From SAR202 cluster bacterium (GTDB lineage: Bacteria > Chloroflexota > Dehalococcoidia > Lucifugimonadales > UBA2962), in assembly GCA_009392275.1 (NCBI GenBank), contig VFGV01000008.1:1-64000 (forward strand): a stretch of DNA of 64,000 bases, in the 5' to 3' direction. Shown here in pieces: positions 38,606 through 47,585 of the stretch. A program made the position numbers and the translations under genes. The notes below the pieces were generated by a model that was not told the origin of the DNA, ran no database searches, and saw nothing but the letters and a program-made list of their open reading frames with translations. Within the stretch, counting starts at the first letter, position 1, and every line of letters begins with the position of its first letter.

Positions 38606-38743
38606 AACAACACACTTTTAAATTAATATCCTGTCTATTTACATAGGGGAGCCAAGTCATCAGTTCATATCAATTTATATGCTTATCAAAACGAATTAAC
38701 AAAAGCTTGAAATGAAATTATTCAGTTTCTATAATTGACCAGC

Positions 38744-39883
38744 CTAAGCCTTAATAAGTTCTTTCTCAACTTCAGTGATTTCATCCATTAGAGCGCTTAG
38801 CATATCTTCCTCTTGAACAATTTTCGACTTTTTACCTTTTCGGAAAATTATCGCTCTTCCAACTCCTGCCGCTATTCCTACATCAGCATCTTTTGCTTCT
38901 CCTGGCCCATTCACTTCACACCCCATAACCGCAACTTTTACCGGCGTCTTTGTTTTCCTTAAAAGGTCCTCTACTGTGTTGGCGAGCTTTCTTATATCAA
39001 CATCTGCACGTCCGCAACTGGGACATGCAACTAATGTAGCACCTTCTTTCCTTAACCCCAAAGACTTCAAGATCTCTAGGCCAGTAATGATCTCTTCGTT
39101 TGGTTCATCAGACAAGGAGACTCGTATAGTATCCCCAATGCCGTCGTATAAAAGTATTCCTAATCCAATTGAGCTACGTATACTGCCACCTTTTGCGGTT
39201 CCAGCCTCCGTGATTCCTAAATGCAATGGGTATGGAACCAAGTTAGCCATCCTTCGATACGCTTCGACGGTAGTGTCAATATCGAATGCCTTCAAAGAAA
39301 TTTTTATTAAGTCAAAATCTAAATTCTCTAGAATACCTATCTCCCATAAACCAGTTTCAACCATGTGGTCGACGATAGTAAATTGTCCTTCTACAACGTC
39401 ACCGGCTTTTGGAAGTTCATTAACTCCATCAGTGTGTCTTGAAATCCCTCCAGTTAAACCAATTTTTCCAACTGGGGGAAGGCTGCCAAAATTAACTCCT
39501 ATCCTAATAGGTACTGACCTTTCTTTGGAAGCCTTTACTATTTCCTCAACTTTAGTTCGATCTCTAATATTGCCTGGATTCAACCTTAAGCAATCTACGC
39601 CACTTTCCAATGACTTAAGTGCTAATTGATGGTGAAAATGGATGTCAGCTACTATTGGTATTTTTACTTGTTTCTTTATTTCAGCCAAAGCTTCTGCTGC
39701 CTCCATATCCGGAACAGCACATCTAACAATTTGACAGCCCACTTCTTCCAAACCTTTAATCTGTGATACTGTGGCCTTTACATCTCTGGTATCAGTTTTG
39801 GTCATAGACTGAACACTTATTTGCGCGTCACCACCAATTTTGACGCCACCGACGTTAATAGATTTAGTAATTCTTCTTTTCAT
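38744..39883 (-). CDS. ispG: 4-hydroxy-3-methylbut-2-enyl diphosphate synthase
   Basis: 379 residues. It acts in the MEP isoprenoid pathway, reducing MEcPP with a 4Fe-4S cluster. TIM-barrel start SVQSMTKTDTRDVKAT; DCLRLNPGNI; C-terminal cluster ligands in ACPSCGRADVD and VMGCEVNGPGEAKDADVG. ATG chosen at 39883; an in-frame TTG two codons upstream is possible. It follows rseP with a 66-base gap and sits with dxr and uppS in one isoprenoid-rich block. Confidence 0.96.
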   Translation of the reverse strand: MKRRITKSINVGGVKIGGDAQISVQSMTKTDTRDVKATVSQIKGLEEVGCQIVRCAVPDMEAAEALAEIKKQVKIPIVADIHFHHQLALKSLESGVDCLRLNPGNIRDRTKVEEIVKASKERSVPIRIGVNFGSLPPVGKIGLTGGISRHTDGVNELPKAGDVVEGQFTIVDHMVETGLWEIGILENLDFDLIKISLKAFDIDTTVEAYRRMANLVPYPLHLGITEAGTAKGGSIRSSIGLGILLYDGIGDTIRVSLSDEPNEEIITGLEILKSLGLRKEGATLVACPSCGRADVDIRKLANTVEDLLRKTKTPVKVAVMGCEVNGPGEAKDADVGIAAGVGRAIIFRKGKKSKIVQEEDMLSALMDEITEVEKELIKA

Positions 39884-39949
39884 ATGCAAAGCTTTTTATT
39901 TAATCTTTAATCCCAGTTATGCATTTTAATTATTTTACCTAAGGACAGA

Positions 39950-41149
39950 TTAATTCAGTATACTGTCTCCACTCAATATTTTTAATACATCTCTGTAACT
40001 TATTACTAATATAAGCGCTAAGAGTAATACAAAGCCTATGAGATGTGTTTTGCCTTCTAAAGTAGGAGGCAACTTTTTTCCCCCTCTAGCAATTTCGATT
40101 AAAACAAATAAAAGCCTACCTCCATCCAACGCAGGTATAGGAAGAAGGTTCAATATGCCGAGACTAACGCTGAGTAAACCCGCTATCTGAAATACCGAAG
40201 CAAATCCAAACTCGTCCACTACCTGACCTGTTATTTGGGCTATTCCAATCGGACCTGCAAACCCAGGATCACTGCGTTGTTTAATTCCTTGGGTAACTCC
40301 GTCTTTAGTAGATACAAAAATATTTTTAATCATGTCAAGAGATAAAGGTATGCTTGTGAAAAATGATTCTGATTCTTTGCGTATTATAGGGTTTACAATC
40401 CCAATAGTTACACCTATAGCACCTTGAATCAAAGTGTCGCCAATTTCTAAATCTGGATTATATTTGATAGCATCATCTATAGAAATTTCGGTTTTAGGGT
40501 CAACAACAATTGCTACAACTTTTAATTCGGGTGGCTCATCTCGTGGTACTAATTCAATTATTTCAGTAACTGCTAACTCAGGAGTTGAATTAAACCCGGT
40601 AATCAAATTACTGCGCCTAACCATTAATCTAATCGCATTACCCTTGCTGTCGCCAATTGATTTTACAAGATCATCGGGTACGTCTATCTGTTCATCATTT
40701 ATTGCTAATATAGTATCTCCATACTTCAAACCAGCTTGTTGGGCAGGCGAATTAGGTGCGACAGAATTAACCATCACCTCACTATGTACTAATTTGTCAT
40801 GAGGCAACATAAAAAGTATGGAAAATATAATCACTGGCAATATGAGATTCATTATGGGTCCAGCGACTAATATCGTCACCCGTTTCCAACTAGCCTGTGT
40901 TGCAAAGCTATCAGGACCATCAGGGTCTTCCTCACCTAGTAGTTTAACGAAACCACCCAAAGGAATAAGATTAATCGAATAAATGGTTCCCTTGTAATTG
41001 ACACCAAATATCCTTGGAGGGAACCCAAACCCAAATTCTTTTACAGTGACTCCAAACCACTTTGCGGTCACAAAATGGCCTAACTCATGAATAAAAATTA
41101 ATATCCCTAGAACGGGAAATATCAGTAACCAACTTGGTAAATCTATCAA
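39950..41149 (-). CDS. rseP: RIP metalloprotease RseP (site-2 protease)
   Basis: 399 residues. Intramembrane zinc protease with HELGHF (catalytic, near residue 20), a PDZ domain around 125-220 (VNSVAPNSPAQQAGLKYGD), and the second metal/active segment NLLPIPALDGGRLLF near 330. Longer spacing after the PDZ than in E. coli, with an inserted segment (about 195-260). TTG start 7 bases after AAGGA. Its place between dxr and ispG is the usual one. Confidence 0.94.
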   Translation of the reverse strand: MIDLPSWLLIFPVLGILIFIHELGHFVTAKWFGVTVKEFGFGFPPRIFGVNYKGTIYSINLIPLGGFVKLLGEEDPDGPDSFATQASWKRVTILVAGPIMNLILPVIIFSILFMLPHDKLVHSEVMVNSVAPNSPAQQAGLKYGDTILAINDEQIDVPDDLVKSIGDSKGNAIRLMVRRSNLITGFNSTPELAVTEIIELVPRDEPPELKVVAIVVDPKTEISIDDAIKYNPDLEIGDTLIQGAIGVTIGIVNPIIRKESESFFTSIPLSLDMIKNIFVSTKDGVTQGIKQRSDPGFAGPIGIAQITGQVVDEFGFASVFQIAGLLSVSLGILNLLPIPALDGGRLLFVLIEIARGGKKLPPTLEGKTHLIGFVLLLALILVISYRDVLKILSGDSILN

Positions 41150-41181
41150 TAGCAGTCCTTTAGGATTTTAGAATTCATTAT

Positions 41182-42315
41182 TCACTTATGGTTGATTATT
41201 TCTTTAACCTTACTTCTACCCCATTCAGCCGCGTTTAAGTACTCTTGTGGGGTTTTTGCATCTTCATTGCTAGACGCTTGCAATGCTTCTTTTATGACTG
41301 TGGGAATATCATAAAAACTTATAGTACCCTTTAGAAAGCTCTCAACTGCCGCCTCATCAGCACCACACAACACGGCTGGAAAAGTGCCAAATTTACTCCC
41401 ATATTGTAAACCTAGTGAAAAACATGGATATTGATCCACATCTACAGATTCGAAATTTAAAGATCCTAATTTAACAGGATCAAATCGCATCAAATCTGGA
41501 TTATCAAGCCGATCTGGATACAATAACGCATATTGTATAGGCAACTTCATATCCGGTGGACTTATCTGTGCCTTTACAGACCCATCCTGAAATTCAACCA
41601 TCGAATGTATCATGCTTTCAGGATGAATGACTACTTCAATTTGATCCCATTCAACACCAAACAACCATTTTGCCTCGATAACCTCAAAAGCTTTATTCAT
41701 CAGAGTTGCTGAATCTATAGTAATTTTAGGTCCCATGCTCCACGTAGGGTGCTTTAATGCAAGTTGAGGGGTTATTTTCTTTTTTTGAACGTCAGTCATA
41801 CCTCTCATCGCTCCACCTGACGCGGTTATAAAGAGCCTAGATATAGACTGTTCCTCACCCCGAAGACATTGCCAAATCGCGTTAGGCTCACTATCTACTG
41901 GAAATATCATGCAGTTATTTTCAGTTGCAATTTTCATCAACATTTCACCAGCCATTACAACCGATTCTTTGTTGGCTAAGGCTACATTCTTGCCAGCTTG
42001 TAGAGCCTGTATAGTTGGGATTAAAGCAACATCTCCGACTGTAGCAGTTACCACCAAATCAACATCCTCATCTGTAACCATATCTTCATATGAACAATTT
42101 TTAGTTTCACCTATCATTTCAGTTTTCATTTGCTCAGATAGCTGAGAACAATTAAAAAGTTTTGGCTTAAACTCATCTATTTGGGATTTCAAAAGCTCTG
42201 TAGAGTTATGGGCTGAAAGAGCCACAATTTTAATTCGATCAGGAAATCTCCTGGCAATGTCCAATGTTTGCGTACCGATAGATCCAGTAGATCCTAGTAA
42301 AGCTACGCCTATCAT
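41182..42315 (-). CDS. dxr: 1-deoxy-D-xylulose 5-phosphate reductoisomerase
   Basis: 377 residues from the ATG whose ATGA overlaps the cdsA stop; a further ATG four codons upstream is possible. First committed MEP-pathway step. LLGSTGSIGTQTLD binds NADPH; ALANKESVVMAGE follows; the metal site VDSEPNAIWQCLRG has Pro-Asn where many DXRs read SEHSA/SEHNA; then ASGGAMRG and the MGPKITIDSATLMNKAFEVIEA substrate loop. Confidence 0.96.
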   Translation of the reverse strand: MIGVALLGSTGSIGTQTLDIARRFPDRIKIVALSAHNSTELLKSQIDEFKPKLFNCSQLSEQMKTEMIGETKNCSYEDMVTDEDVDLVVTATVGDVALIPTIQALQAGKNVALANKESVVMAGEMLMKIATENNCMIFPVDSEPNAIWQCLRGEEQSISRLFITASGGAMRGMTDVQKKKITPQLALKHPTWSMGPKITIDSATLMNKAFEVIEAKWLFGVEWDQIEVVIHPESMIHSMVEFQDGSVKAQISPPDMKLPIQYALLYPDRLDNPDLMRFDPVKLGSLNFESVDVDQYPCFSLGLQYGSKFGTFPAVLCGADEAAVESFLKGTISFYDIPTVIKEALQASSNEDAKTPQEYLNAAEWGRSKVKEIINHK

Positions 42316-43253
42316 ACTATCGTCCATAAAACAAAAAAATACCCCACAAACAAACTAATTAAAATAGAATCCATTCTATCCAATATGCCTCCGTGACCAG
42401 GAATTAAAGATCCAGAATCTTTTACACCTACTATTCGCTTTAAACTTGACTCTAATAAATCTCCAAATAACGCTGAGAAATAAATGACCACGCCAAATCC
42501 AATCGACTTACCTAAATTAGCATGCAAATCGAATAAGTAATAGAGTGCGATAGATGCAATGATTGCAAATGTAAGACCAGCCACACCGCCTTCCCATGTT
42601 TTTGAAGGAGAGATTTTTGGAGCAAGCTTACGTTTCCCAAACAATGAACCAAAAATGTAACTAGCCACGTCTGTTGCAGCCACAAGAATAATTATAGAGT
42701 AGATCCAGTCTCTTCCACCTTGCAAATCATTCAATAATAATCCGAAAGAAAGCAATCCTCCAATGATTAACGGCACCACAGAATACTTTGTAATTCCGAT
42801 AAAAATGTGTGATAACTTTCTTGCTAAGTTCGATTTTATTGCCCACTCACCCAAAAAGGTAAACGGATTTATAATACAAGGGATAGAAGCTAAAACTGGA
42901 AAGACTGTAAACATAAAATCATAATCTTCAAGGTATAAGTGTACTGAAACGACTAGAGCCCCTGACCAAATCGAACAAATATATTGGATTGGTTTTTGCT
43001 TTTTCCTAGTAACTAAGTTAGCTAACTCCCACCCTCCCAGAACTGCACAAACTGTTAGCAGTGCAGTTAACCACCAATCGCCAGCCCAAATTATTAAAAA
43101 AGTCACCGGGACAAGAAAAGCAGTAACAGCAGTCCGAATAAAAAAATTCCGTACCTTAGGGTTCTTTGCCTGCAAACTTATGCAAAACCTCCAGAGTCCT
43201 TCCAACGACAAACCTGCCTTTTTATTCAAACCTTTCAGTAAATCAGCGGTCAA
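42312..43253 (-). CDS. cdsA: Phosphatidate cytidylyltransferase
   Basis: 313 residues, polytopic membrane enzyme making CDP-diacylglycerol. The C-terminal signature is complete: KISPSKTWEGGVAGL, FGDLLESSLKRIVGVKDSG, PGHGGILDRMDS. About 7-8 hydrophobic helices. An N-terminal soluble extension of about 40 residues precedes the first helix. Between uppS (15-base gap) and dxr (ATGA overlap). Confidence 0.95.
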   Translation of the reverse strand: MTADLLKGLNKKAGLSLEGLWRFCISLQAKNPKVRNFFIRTAVTAFLVPVTFLIIWAGDWWLTALLTVCAVLGGWELANLVTRKKQKPIQYICSIWSGALVVSVHLYLEDYDFMFTVFPVLASIPCIINPFTFLGEWAIKSNLARKLSHIFIGITKYSVVPLIIGGLLSFGLLLNDLQGGRDWIYSIIILVAATDVASYIFGSLFGKRKLAPKISPSKTWEGGVAGLTFAIIASIALYYLFDLHANLGKSIGFGVVIYFSALFGDLLESSLKRIVGVKDSGSLIPGHGGILDRMDSILISLFVGYFFVLWTIV

Positions 43254-43268
43254 AAAAATATAATTCCG

Positions 43269-43970
43269 CTATGTTACAGTCTTATTAAGCGCACCAAATT
43301 TTCGTTTTCTACGACTATACTCAGTAAACGCATTTTTTAATTCAATTTCATCAAAATCAGGCCAACAAACTGGACTTGAATAATATTCGCTATAGCTTGC
43401 CTGCCATATCATGAAGTTACTTATTCTCATTTCACCTGCAGTCCTTATTATCAAATCCGGATCAGGCATTCCTGCAGTGTAGAGCTCACTTGATAAAGTT
43501 TCTTCAGTTATCTCTTCAGGTTTGATCTTTGATTCTACAAGACTTCGTACAGCATTAACTATTTCGTCTCTTCCGCCATAGTCGAAAGCAACATTTAAAT
43601 TAATCACACTATTACTACTAGTTAAATTAACGCTATCTTTAATAGCTTTCTGCAATCTTACTGGTAGCCTGTCAATCCGACCCAAATGCCGTATCCTAAC
43701 ACCTTCTTTATGCATTTCTGCAGTTTCATTAACAATCGAATCTGACAAAATCTGCAACAAGCTGTCAACCTCGTCTACAGGCCTATCCCAATTTTCAGTT
43801 GAAAATGCGTATAGGCTTACATATTCGACATTTTCCATTATAAGTTGACGGACAACTCGACGAATGTTCTGTGTGCCTGCTATATGACCTTCCGCACGAC
43901 TTAATCCCTTGTTTTGGGCCCATCTGCCATTACCGTCCATAATTATAGCTACATGCTTTAAACTACTCAT
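43269..43970 (-). CDS. uppS: Isoprenyl transferase (undecaprenyl diphosphate synthase)
   Basis: 233 residues of the cis-prenyltransferase family. IIMDGNGRWAQNKGLSRAEGH holds the catalytic Asp and G-N-G-R-W; LYAFSTENWDRP and the C-terminal DLIIRTAGEMRISNFMIWQ-type segment (DPDLIIRTAGE..R.SNF) complete it. Makes the lipid carrier for envelope polymers. In the cluster between frr and cdsA. Confidence 0.96.
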   Translation of the reverse strand: MSSLKHVAIIMDGNGRWAQNKGLSRAEGHIAGTQNIRRVVRQLIMENVEYVSLYAFSTENWDRPVDEVDSLLQILSDSIVNETAEMHKEGVRIRHLGRIDRLPVRLQKAIKDSVNLTSSNSVINLNVAFDYGGRDEIVNAVRSLVESKIKPEEITEETLSSELYTAGMPDPDLIIRTAGEMRISNFMIWQASYSEYYSSPVCWPDFDEIELKNAFTEYSRRKRKFGALNKTVT

Positions 43971-44025
43971 AGTTTTGTAACCTGATGTAGCATCAGTTGA
44001 TTTGAGCTACAATAATTTGTGCTCA

Positions 44026-44586
44026 TTAAACTTCTAAAACTTCCGATTCTTTTGCAGATTTACAATCGTTCATTTTAGCAACGTATTCATCTGTAATTGC
44101 TTGGATATCATTTTGAGCCCTAAAACTTTCATCTTTCCCTATTTCGCCATCGTTAACAGACTGTTTCAAAGCATCTACAGCATTACGCCTGATATTGCGA
44201 ATTGCTATGTGTCCTTCTTCGGTCTTTTTACCTACTGTCTTAACTAACTCTAAACGCCTTTCCTCCGACAGTGCGGGCAATACAATTCTGATTAATTCAC
44301 CATCATTATTGGGAGTCAAGCCTATATCCGAAGCCATTATTGCTTTCTCTACATCCTGTAAAACAGTAGGATCCCAAACTTGGATTTGTAAAACTCTTGC
44401 TTCCGGAACGGTTATGGTAGCAAGTTGGTTTAATGGAGTTTCAACATCGTAATAATTAACATTTATAGCTTCGATCAAAGCTGGGTTGGCACGACCAGTC
44501 CTGACAACGGTCAATTCTCTTTTTAGAGCATCTAAGGACTTACTCATCCTGTCTCTGCATTCACTTAAAACACTATCAATGGTCAT
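44026..44586 (-). CDS. frr: Ribosome recycling factor
   Basis: 186 residues, standard size. ELTVVRTGRANPALIEAI (the VRTGRA-P motif), YYDVETPLNQLATITVPEAR, and VRNIRR-like IAIRNIRRNAVDALK. Together with EF-G it splits post-termination ribosomes. AGGAG lies upstream of the ATG. Downstream of pyrH, upstream of uppS. Confidence 0.97.
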   Translation of the reverse strand: MTIDSVLSECRDRMSKSLDALKRELTVVRTGRANPALIEAINVNYYDVETPLNQLATITVPEARVLQIQVWDPTVLQDVEKAIMASDIGLTPNNDGELIRIVLPALSEERRLELVKTVGKKTEEGHIAIRNIRRNAVDALKQSVNDGEIGKDESFRAQNDIQAITDEYVAKMNDCKSAKESEVLEV

Positions 44587-44647
44587 ATCGCTCTCCTATG
44601 ACTTAAAAATTTATTCTATTAAATTATTCATCGATAAAATTAATAGT

Positions 44648-45382
44648 TTAATATGATTCTGAAACAAGTGACCCAATAGATTCTCCGTTTATTATACGGA
44701 CTAAATTTTCCGGATTATTAATATCGAAAACTCTTATAGGTAAATCATTCTCCATACATATAGACAAAGCTGTAGTATCCATTACACCTAGTCTTTTCTC
44801 TATTGCATCTTGATAGGAAATGAAATCGTATTTAGTTGAGTCGGTGTCAATATTTGGATCGGTATCGTATATGCCATCAACGGAGTATTTAGCCATCAAT
44901 AAAACATCTGCTTCAATCTCAACTGCTCTTAATGCTGCTGCTGTATCTGTAGTCATATAAGGATTACCTATACCCGCAGCAAAGATAACTACTCTCCCCT
45001 TTTCTAAATGACGAACCGCCCGTCTCCGAATATAAGGTTCTGCTACTTCTTGAACGTTAATACCTGTCTGTGTTCTTGTGTCAACTCCATGTATGCGCTC
45101 AAGACGATCTTGTAGTGACAAGCCATTTATAACTGTTGCCAGCATGCCTGCGTAATCAGCTGCCACCCTATCCATTCCTTCAGTTTCTGCCGCAGATCCA
45201 CGCCATATGTTACCTCCACCGACCACTACCCCTACTTCCACATCACAATCGCGCATTACTTTAATTTGAGCAGCTATAGAATCCACTGCGTCTGGATCTA
45301 TTCCATAGCCTCGATTGCCTTTAAATGATTCACCGCTTAATTTAAGTAAAATGCGTTTTAGGGTGGCTTTACTTGCGGCCAT
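44648..45382 (-). CDS. pyrH: UMP kinase
   Basis: 244 residues of the amino-acid-kinase family: [73 protein letters not shown], and the [11 protein letters not shown] segment. Phosphorylates UMP; homohexamer, commonly UTP-inhibited. AGGAG 10 bases upstream of the ATG; 6 bases after tsf. Confidence 0.97.
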   Translation of the reverse strand: MAASKATLKRILLKLSGESFKGNRGYGIDPDAVDSIAAQIKVMRDCDVEVGVVVGGGNIWRGSAAETEGMDRVAADYAGMLATVINGLSLQDRLERIHGVDTRTQTGINVQEVAEPYIRRRAVRHLEKGRVVIFAAGIGNPYMTTDTAAALRAVEIEADVLLMAKYSVDGIYDTDPNIDTDSTKYDFISYQDAIEKRLGVMDTTALSICMENDLPIRVFDINNPENLVRIINGESIGSLVSESY

Positions 45383-45388
45383 AAACCT

Positions 45389-45892
45389 TTATTCTCCTAA
45401 TGCGAATCGAGAAAATCGTTTTATTTTTACATTTTCCCCCAATTTGCCCGCCACTTCTAGAATAAGATCAGAAACAGATATACCTGGATCGCGAATGTAT
45501 GCTTGCGCCGTTAATGCAACTTCTTCTGGGCTTCTTTTCTCATCATCAGGAATTTCGTCTGAATTTATATATATTGGCGACATAGCAGCAATCTGCATAG
45601 CCAAGTTATGACAGAGATCTTTAAAATCATCTGTACGAGCAACGAAATCCGTCTCGCAATTCACTTCTAACATCACACCTACCCTGCCGCCTCCGTGTAC
45701 ATATGTTTCGATCAAACCTTCTTCCGTTTTCCGGCCACCCTTCTTAATAGCAGCTGCCATGCCTTTATCTCGCAAAGAGTCCAAGGCTTTATCTATATCG
45801 CCTCCAGACTCTTCTAAGGCTTTTTTGGCATCCATGACACCTGCTCCTGCCTGCTCACGAACCGCTTTTATTTTGTCTAAACTTATTTCCAC
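45389..45892 (-). CDS. tsf: Elongation factor Ts (short form)
   Basis: 167 residues, far shorter than the 280-290 of E. coli EF-Ts. The N-terminal UBA-like module (IKAVREQAGAGVMDAKKALEE) and the core motif MLEVNCETDFVARTDDF are present; only one core subdomain follows, as in the compact Thermus/Chloroflexota-like forms. It recharges EF-Tu with GTP. GTG start shortly after GGGGGA. Follows rpsB by 48 bases. Confidence 0.95.
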   Translation of the reverse strand: MEISLDKIKAVREQAGAGVMDAKKALEESGGDIDKALDSLRDKGMAAAIKKGGRKTEEGLIETYVHGGGRVGVMLEVNCETDFVARTDDFKDLCHNLAMQIAAMSPIYINSDEIPDDEKRSPEEVALTAQAYIRDPGISVSDLILEVAGKLGENVKIKRFSRFALGE

Positions 45893-45940
45893 TCAATCCC
45901 CCGTTTTCTATAATGTAATTAAATCTACACTGAAAATCAT

Positions 45941-46849
45941 TTATGATTTATCTTCTTCTGAAGACAGATCTTGTTGCTCTAAGTCTCCTTCAAGTACTTC
46001 TACTTCAGCAACAACCTGTTGCTCTGATTCCGGAGCAGATACTGGAACTGTAGTTTTGTCACCCCCAGATTCCTCCGCCATCTCAGCCTGCATAGATTCT
46101 CTGCGATGTTGACCTTCAATTACAGAATCAGCTATATGACTAGCTACGAGTCGAATCGACCGAATAGCATCGTCATTTCCAGGCACAACTTGATCAACCA
46201 AAGTAGGATCACAGTCTGAGTCAACTAACGCCACGACAGGAACTCCGACTCTTTTTGCTTCAGCTACAGCCAAATTCTCTTTACCTATATCAACTATGAA
46301 CAAAGCTCCAGGCATCTCGGTCATCTCCTTAATGCCGCCAAGGTAACGATTTAAGCGCCTAATTGAATCTTCTTTTTTCTGGGCTTCTTTTTTTGTTAAG
46401 CTTTTAAATTCACCTAAATCCCTAGATTGTTCGAGTTTAACCAGATGATCCATCCTAGATTGTATGGTCTTAAAATTGGTAAGAGTGCCACCCAGCCATC
46501 TAGTAGAAACATAAAATGAGTCGCTTCTTTGTGCTTCTTCGGTAATTACATCACTAGCTTGACGCTTGGTTCCGACAAATATGACTTTTTTACCTGATGC
46601 AGCAACATCTGAAATGAATTCTTTTGCCTTTTGAAGGAGTGGTAAAGTTTGAGACAGATCCATTATGTGGATTCCATTTCTAGCAGAAAATATATAGGGG
46701 CGCATTTGAGGATTCCATCTTCGCTTTTGATGTCCAAAATGAACACCTGCTTCCAGCAAAGACTTCATTGACAGTTCGTTTTTTTCGCTTTCTTTTACCT
46801 CTTCTTTTTCTTTAACAGCCGTCTCTTCTTTATCTAGTTCTTCCACCAT
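45941..46849 (-). CDS. rpsB: 30S ribosomal protein S2
   Basis: 302 residues, longer than typical (about 240) through an acidic N-terminal extension (EELDKEETAVKEKEEVKE) and a Glu/Gln/Ser-rich C-terminal tail of about 55 residues. The core shows LLEAGVHFGHQKRRWNP, YIFSARNGIHIMDLSQTL, FVGTKRQASDVI, RWLGGTLTNFKTI and VVALVDSDCDPTLVDQVVPGND. First gene of the large minus-strand cluster; AAGG precedes the ATG. Confidence 0.97.
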   Translation of the reverse strand: MVEELDKEETAVKEKEEVKESEKNELSMKSLLEAGVHFGHQKRRWNPQMRPYIFSARNGIHIMDLSQTLPLLQKAKEFISDVAASGKKVIFVGTKRQASDVITEEAQRSDSFYVSTRWLGGTLTNFKTIQSRMDHLVKLEQSRDLGEFKSLTKKEAQKKEDSIRRLNRYLGGIKEMTEMPGALFIVDIGKENLAVAEAKRVGVPVVALVDSDCDPTLVDQVVPGNDDAIRSIRLVASHIADSVIEGQHRRESMQAEMAEESGGDKTTVPVSAPESEQQVVAEVEVLEGDLEQQDLSSEEDKS

Positions 46850-46906
46850 TGTTTAACTAACCTTTTTGTATTTAGATGATCTGTTCTTTAGCAAAGTACG
46901 AGAATT

Positions 46907-46932
46907 TTGTCCTATGTAAAAATACATGACAA
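46907..46932 (-). promoter_or_regulatory. Leader hairpin upstream of rpsB
   Basis: TTGTC-ATGTA-TTTT-TACAT-AG-GACAA on the minus strand forms a 10-bp stem with a two-base bulge and a TTTT loop, 58 bases before the rpsB ATG. A TATACT (minus, 46963-46968) could be the -10 box, giving a leader of about 105 nt. S2 autoregulation through its leader is known in other bacteria; this element is not a recognised match to that motif. Confidence 0.4.
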
Positions 46933-47032
46933 CCCTGCGAGATCAATCTCACTCGTCAGTGAAGTATAGCATAGAGACTTAGTTCATTACCTGCATTAAC
47001 CGCTACATATCCAGATGGAAGGGTTGCAAATT

Positions 47033-47061
47033 TTGATTGCCTAAGCAATATTTATTATGCT
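47033..47061 (+). promoter_or_regulatory. Promoter for rpsO-pnp operon
   Basis: TTGATT (47033-47038) and TATGCT (47056-47061) with a 17-base spacer. Predicted transcription start near 47068, immediately before the leader stem. It is the only gene-free plus-strand promoter candidate ahead of rpsO. Confidence 0.6.
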
Positions 47062-47073
47062 AGACTAAAGTCA

Positions 47074-47106
47074 GTTACCCAAAGACATTTGTCCAAATGG
47101 GTTAAC
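47074..47106 (+). promoter_or_regulatory. Structured rpsO mRNA leader (possible S15 autoregulatory element)
   Basis: GTTACCC pairs with GGGTTAAC (one bulged base), enclosing an inner CATTT-GTCC-AAATG hairpin. It sits at the start of a leader of about 120 nt. S15 binds and represses its own mRNA leader in several phyla through differing structures; this one would be a new variant if functional. The rest of the 46850-47190 gap holds the rpsB and rpsO promoters and an ORF starting at 47126. Confidence 0.45.
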
Positions 47107-47125
47107 GTGAATGTGAAGGAAGTAT

Positions 47126-47287
47126 ATGCAAGTCAACTGTACTGGTTGGCATTTCAATAGCAAACAAAAACACTTCACGCTCCAAAAATTATGCAAGAAA
47201 CAGTTAAAGAATTACAATTACACGAAAATGACACTGGGTCCACAGAAGTTCAGGTGGCAAGCCTCTCTCAGAGGATTGATCATTTAA
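47126..47287 (+). other. Out-of-frame ORF with strong ribosome site overlapping rpsO start
   Basis: ATG at 47126, 3-4 bases after AAGGAAG, opens a 53-codon frame that runs past the rpsO ATG in another frame and stops at 47287. Its residues HFTLQK just before the rpsO start resemble the missing N-terminus of S15 (ITxExK region). It is either a leader peptide that couples translation to rpsO, or the true start of rpsO separated by a frameshift; adding one A to the five-A run at 47184-47188 would fuse the frames. Confidence 0.4.
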
Positions 47288-47439
47288 CAAAACATCTCAG
47301 GATCCATAATCATGATGAGTCTACGCGACGTGGACTACTTAAATTAGTAGGTCAGCGCAGGAGATTACTACGATATCTGAACAGCAAAGATGTTAATAGA
47401 TATCGCTCATTAATTGAAAAACTAGGCCTCAGAAAGTAG
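47191..47439 (+). CDS. rpsO: 30S ribosomal protein S15 (N-terminus short)
   Basis: 82 residues against the usual 88-89. The body is clear S15: [51 protein letters not shown]. The first seven or so residues of the family are missing, and the ATG at 47191 has no Shine-Dalgarno site. An in-frame TAG lies 11 codons upstream. The upstream ATG at 47126 with AAGGAAG is in another frame. S15 binds 16S rRNA helix 22 and nucleates the platform; pairing with pnp is the usual arrangement. Confidence 0.9.
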   Translation: MQETVKELQLHENDTGSTEVQVASLSQRIDHLTKHLRIHNHDESTRRGLLKLVGQRRRLLRYLNSKDVNRYRSLIEKLGLRK

Positions 47440-47473
47440 TTAAAAACCAAAAAACACTACTTCATTCAATGAT

Positions 47474-47499
47474 TCTAAGAAATGAATTCCACTCTTAGA
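47474..47499 (+). other. rpsO-pnp intercistronic stem-loop
   Basis: TCTAAGA and TCTTAGA form a perfect 7-bp stem around a 12-base loop, 35 bases after the rpsO stop. Without a T-run it is not a classic terminator. In E. coli the rpsO-pnp spacer carries an RNase III-processed hairpin through which PNPase controls its own mRNA; this element is in the equivalent place. Confidence 0.45.
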
Positions 47500-47585
47500 A
47501 ATACAATTTCGCTATATCGCCACACTAAGATAAACAGAAACTATATTACCGTAGCAAGAGAAACAGAAAGAGGAAATAAAACTAA

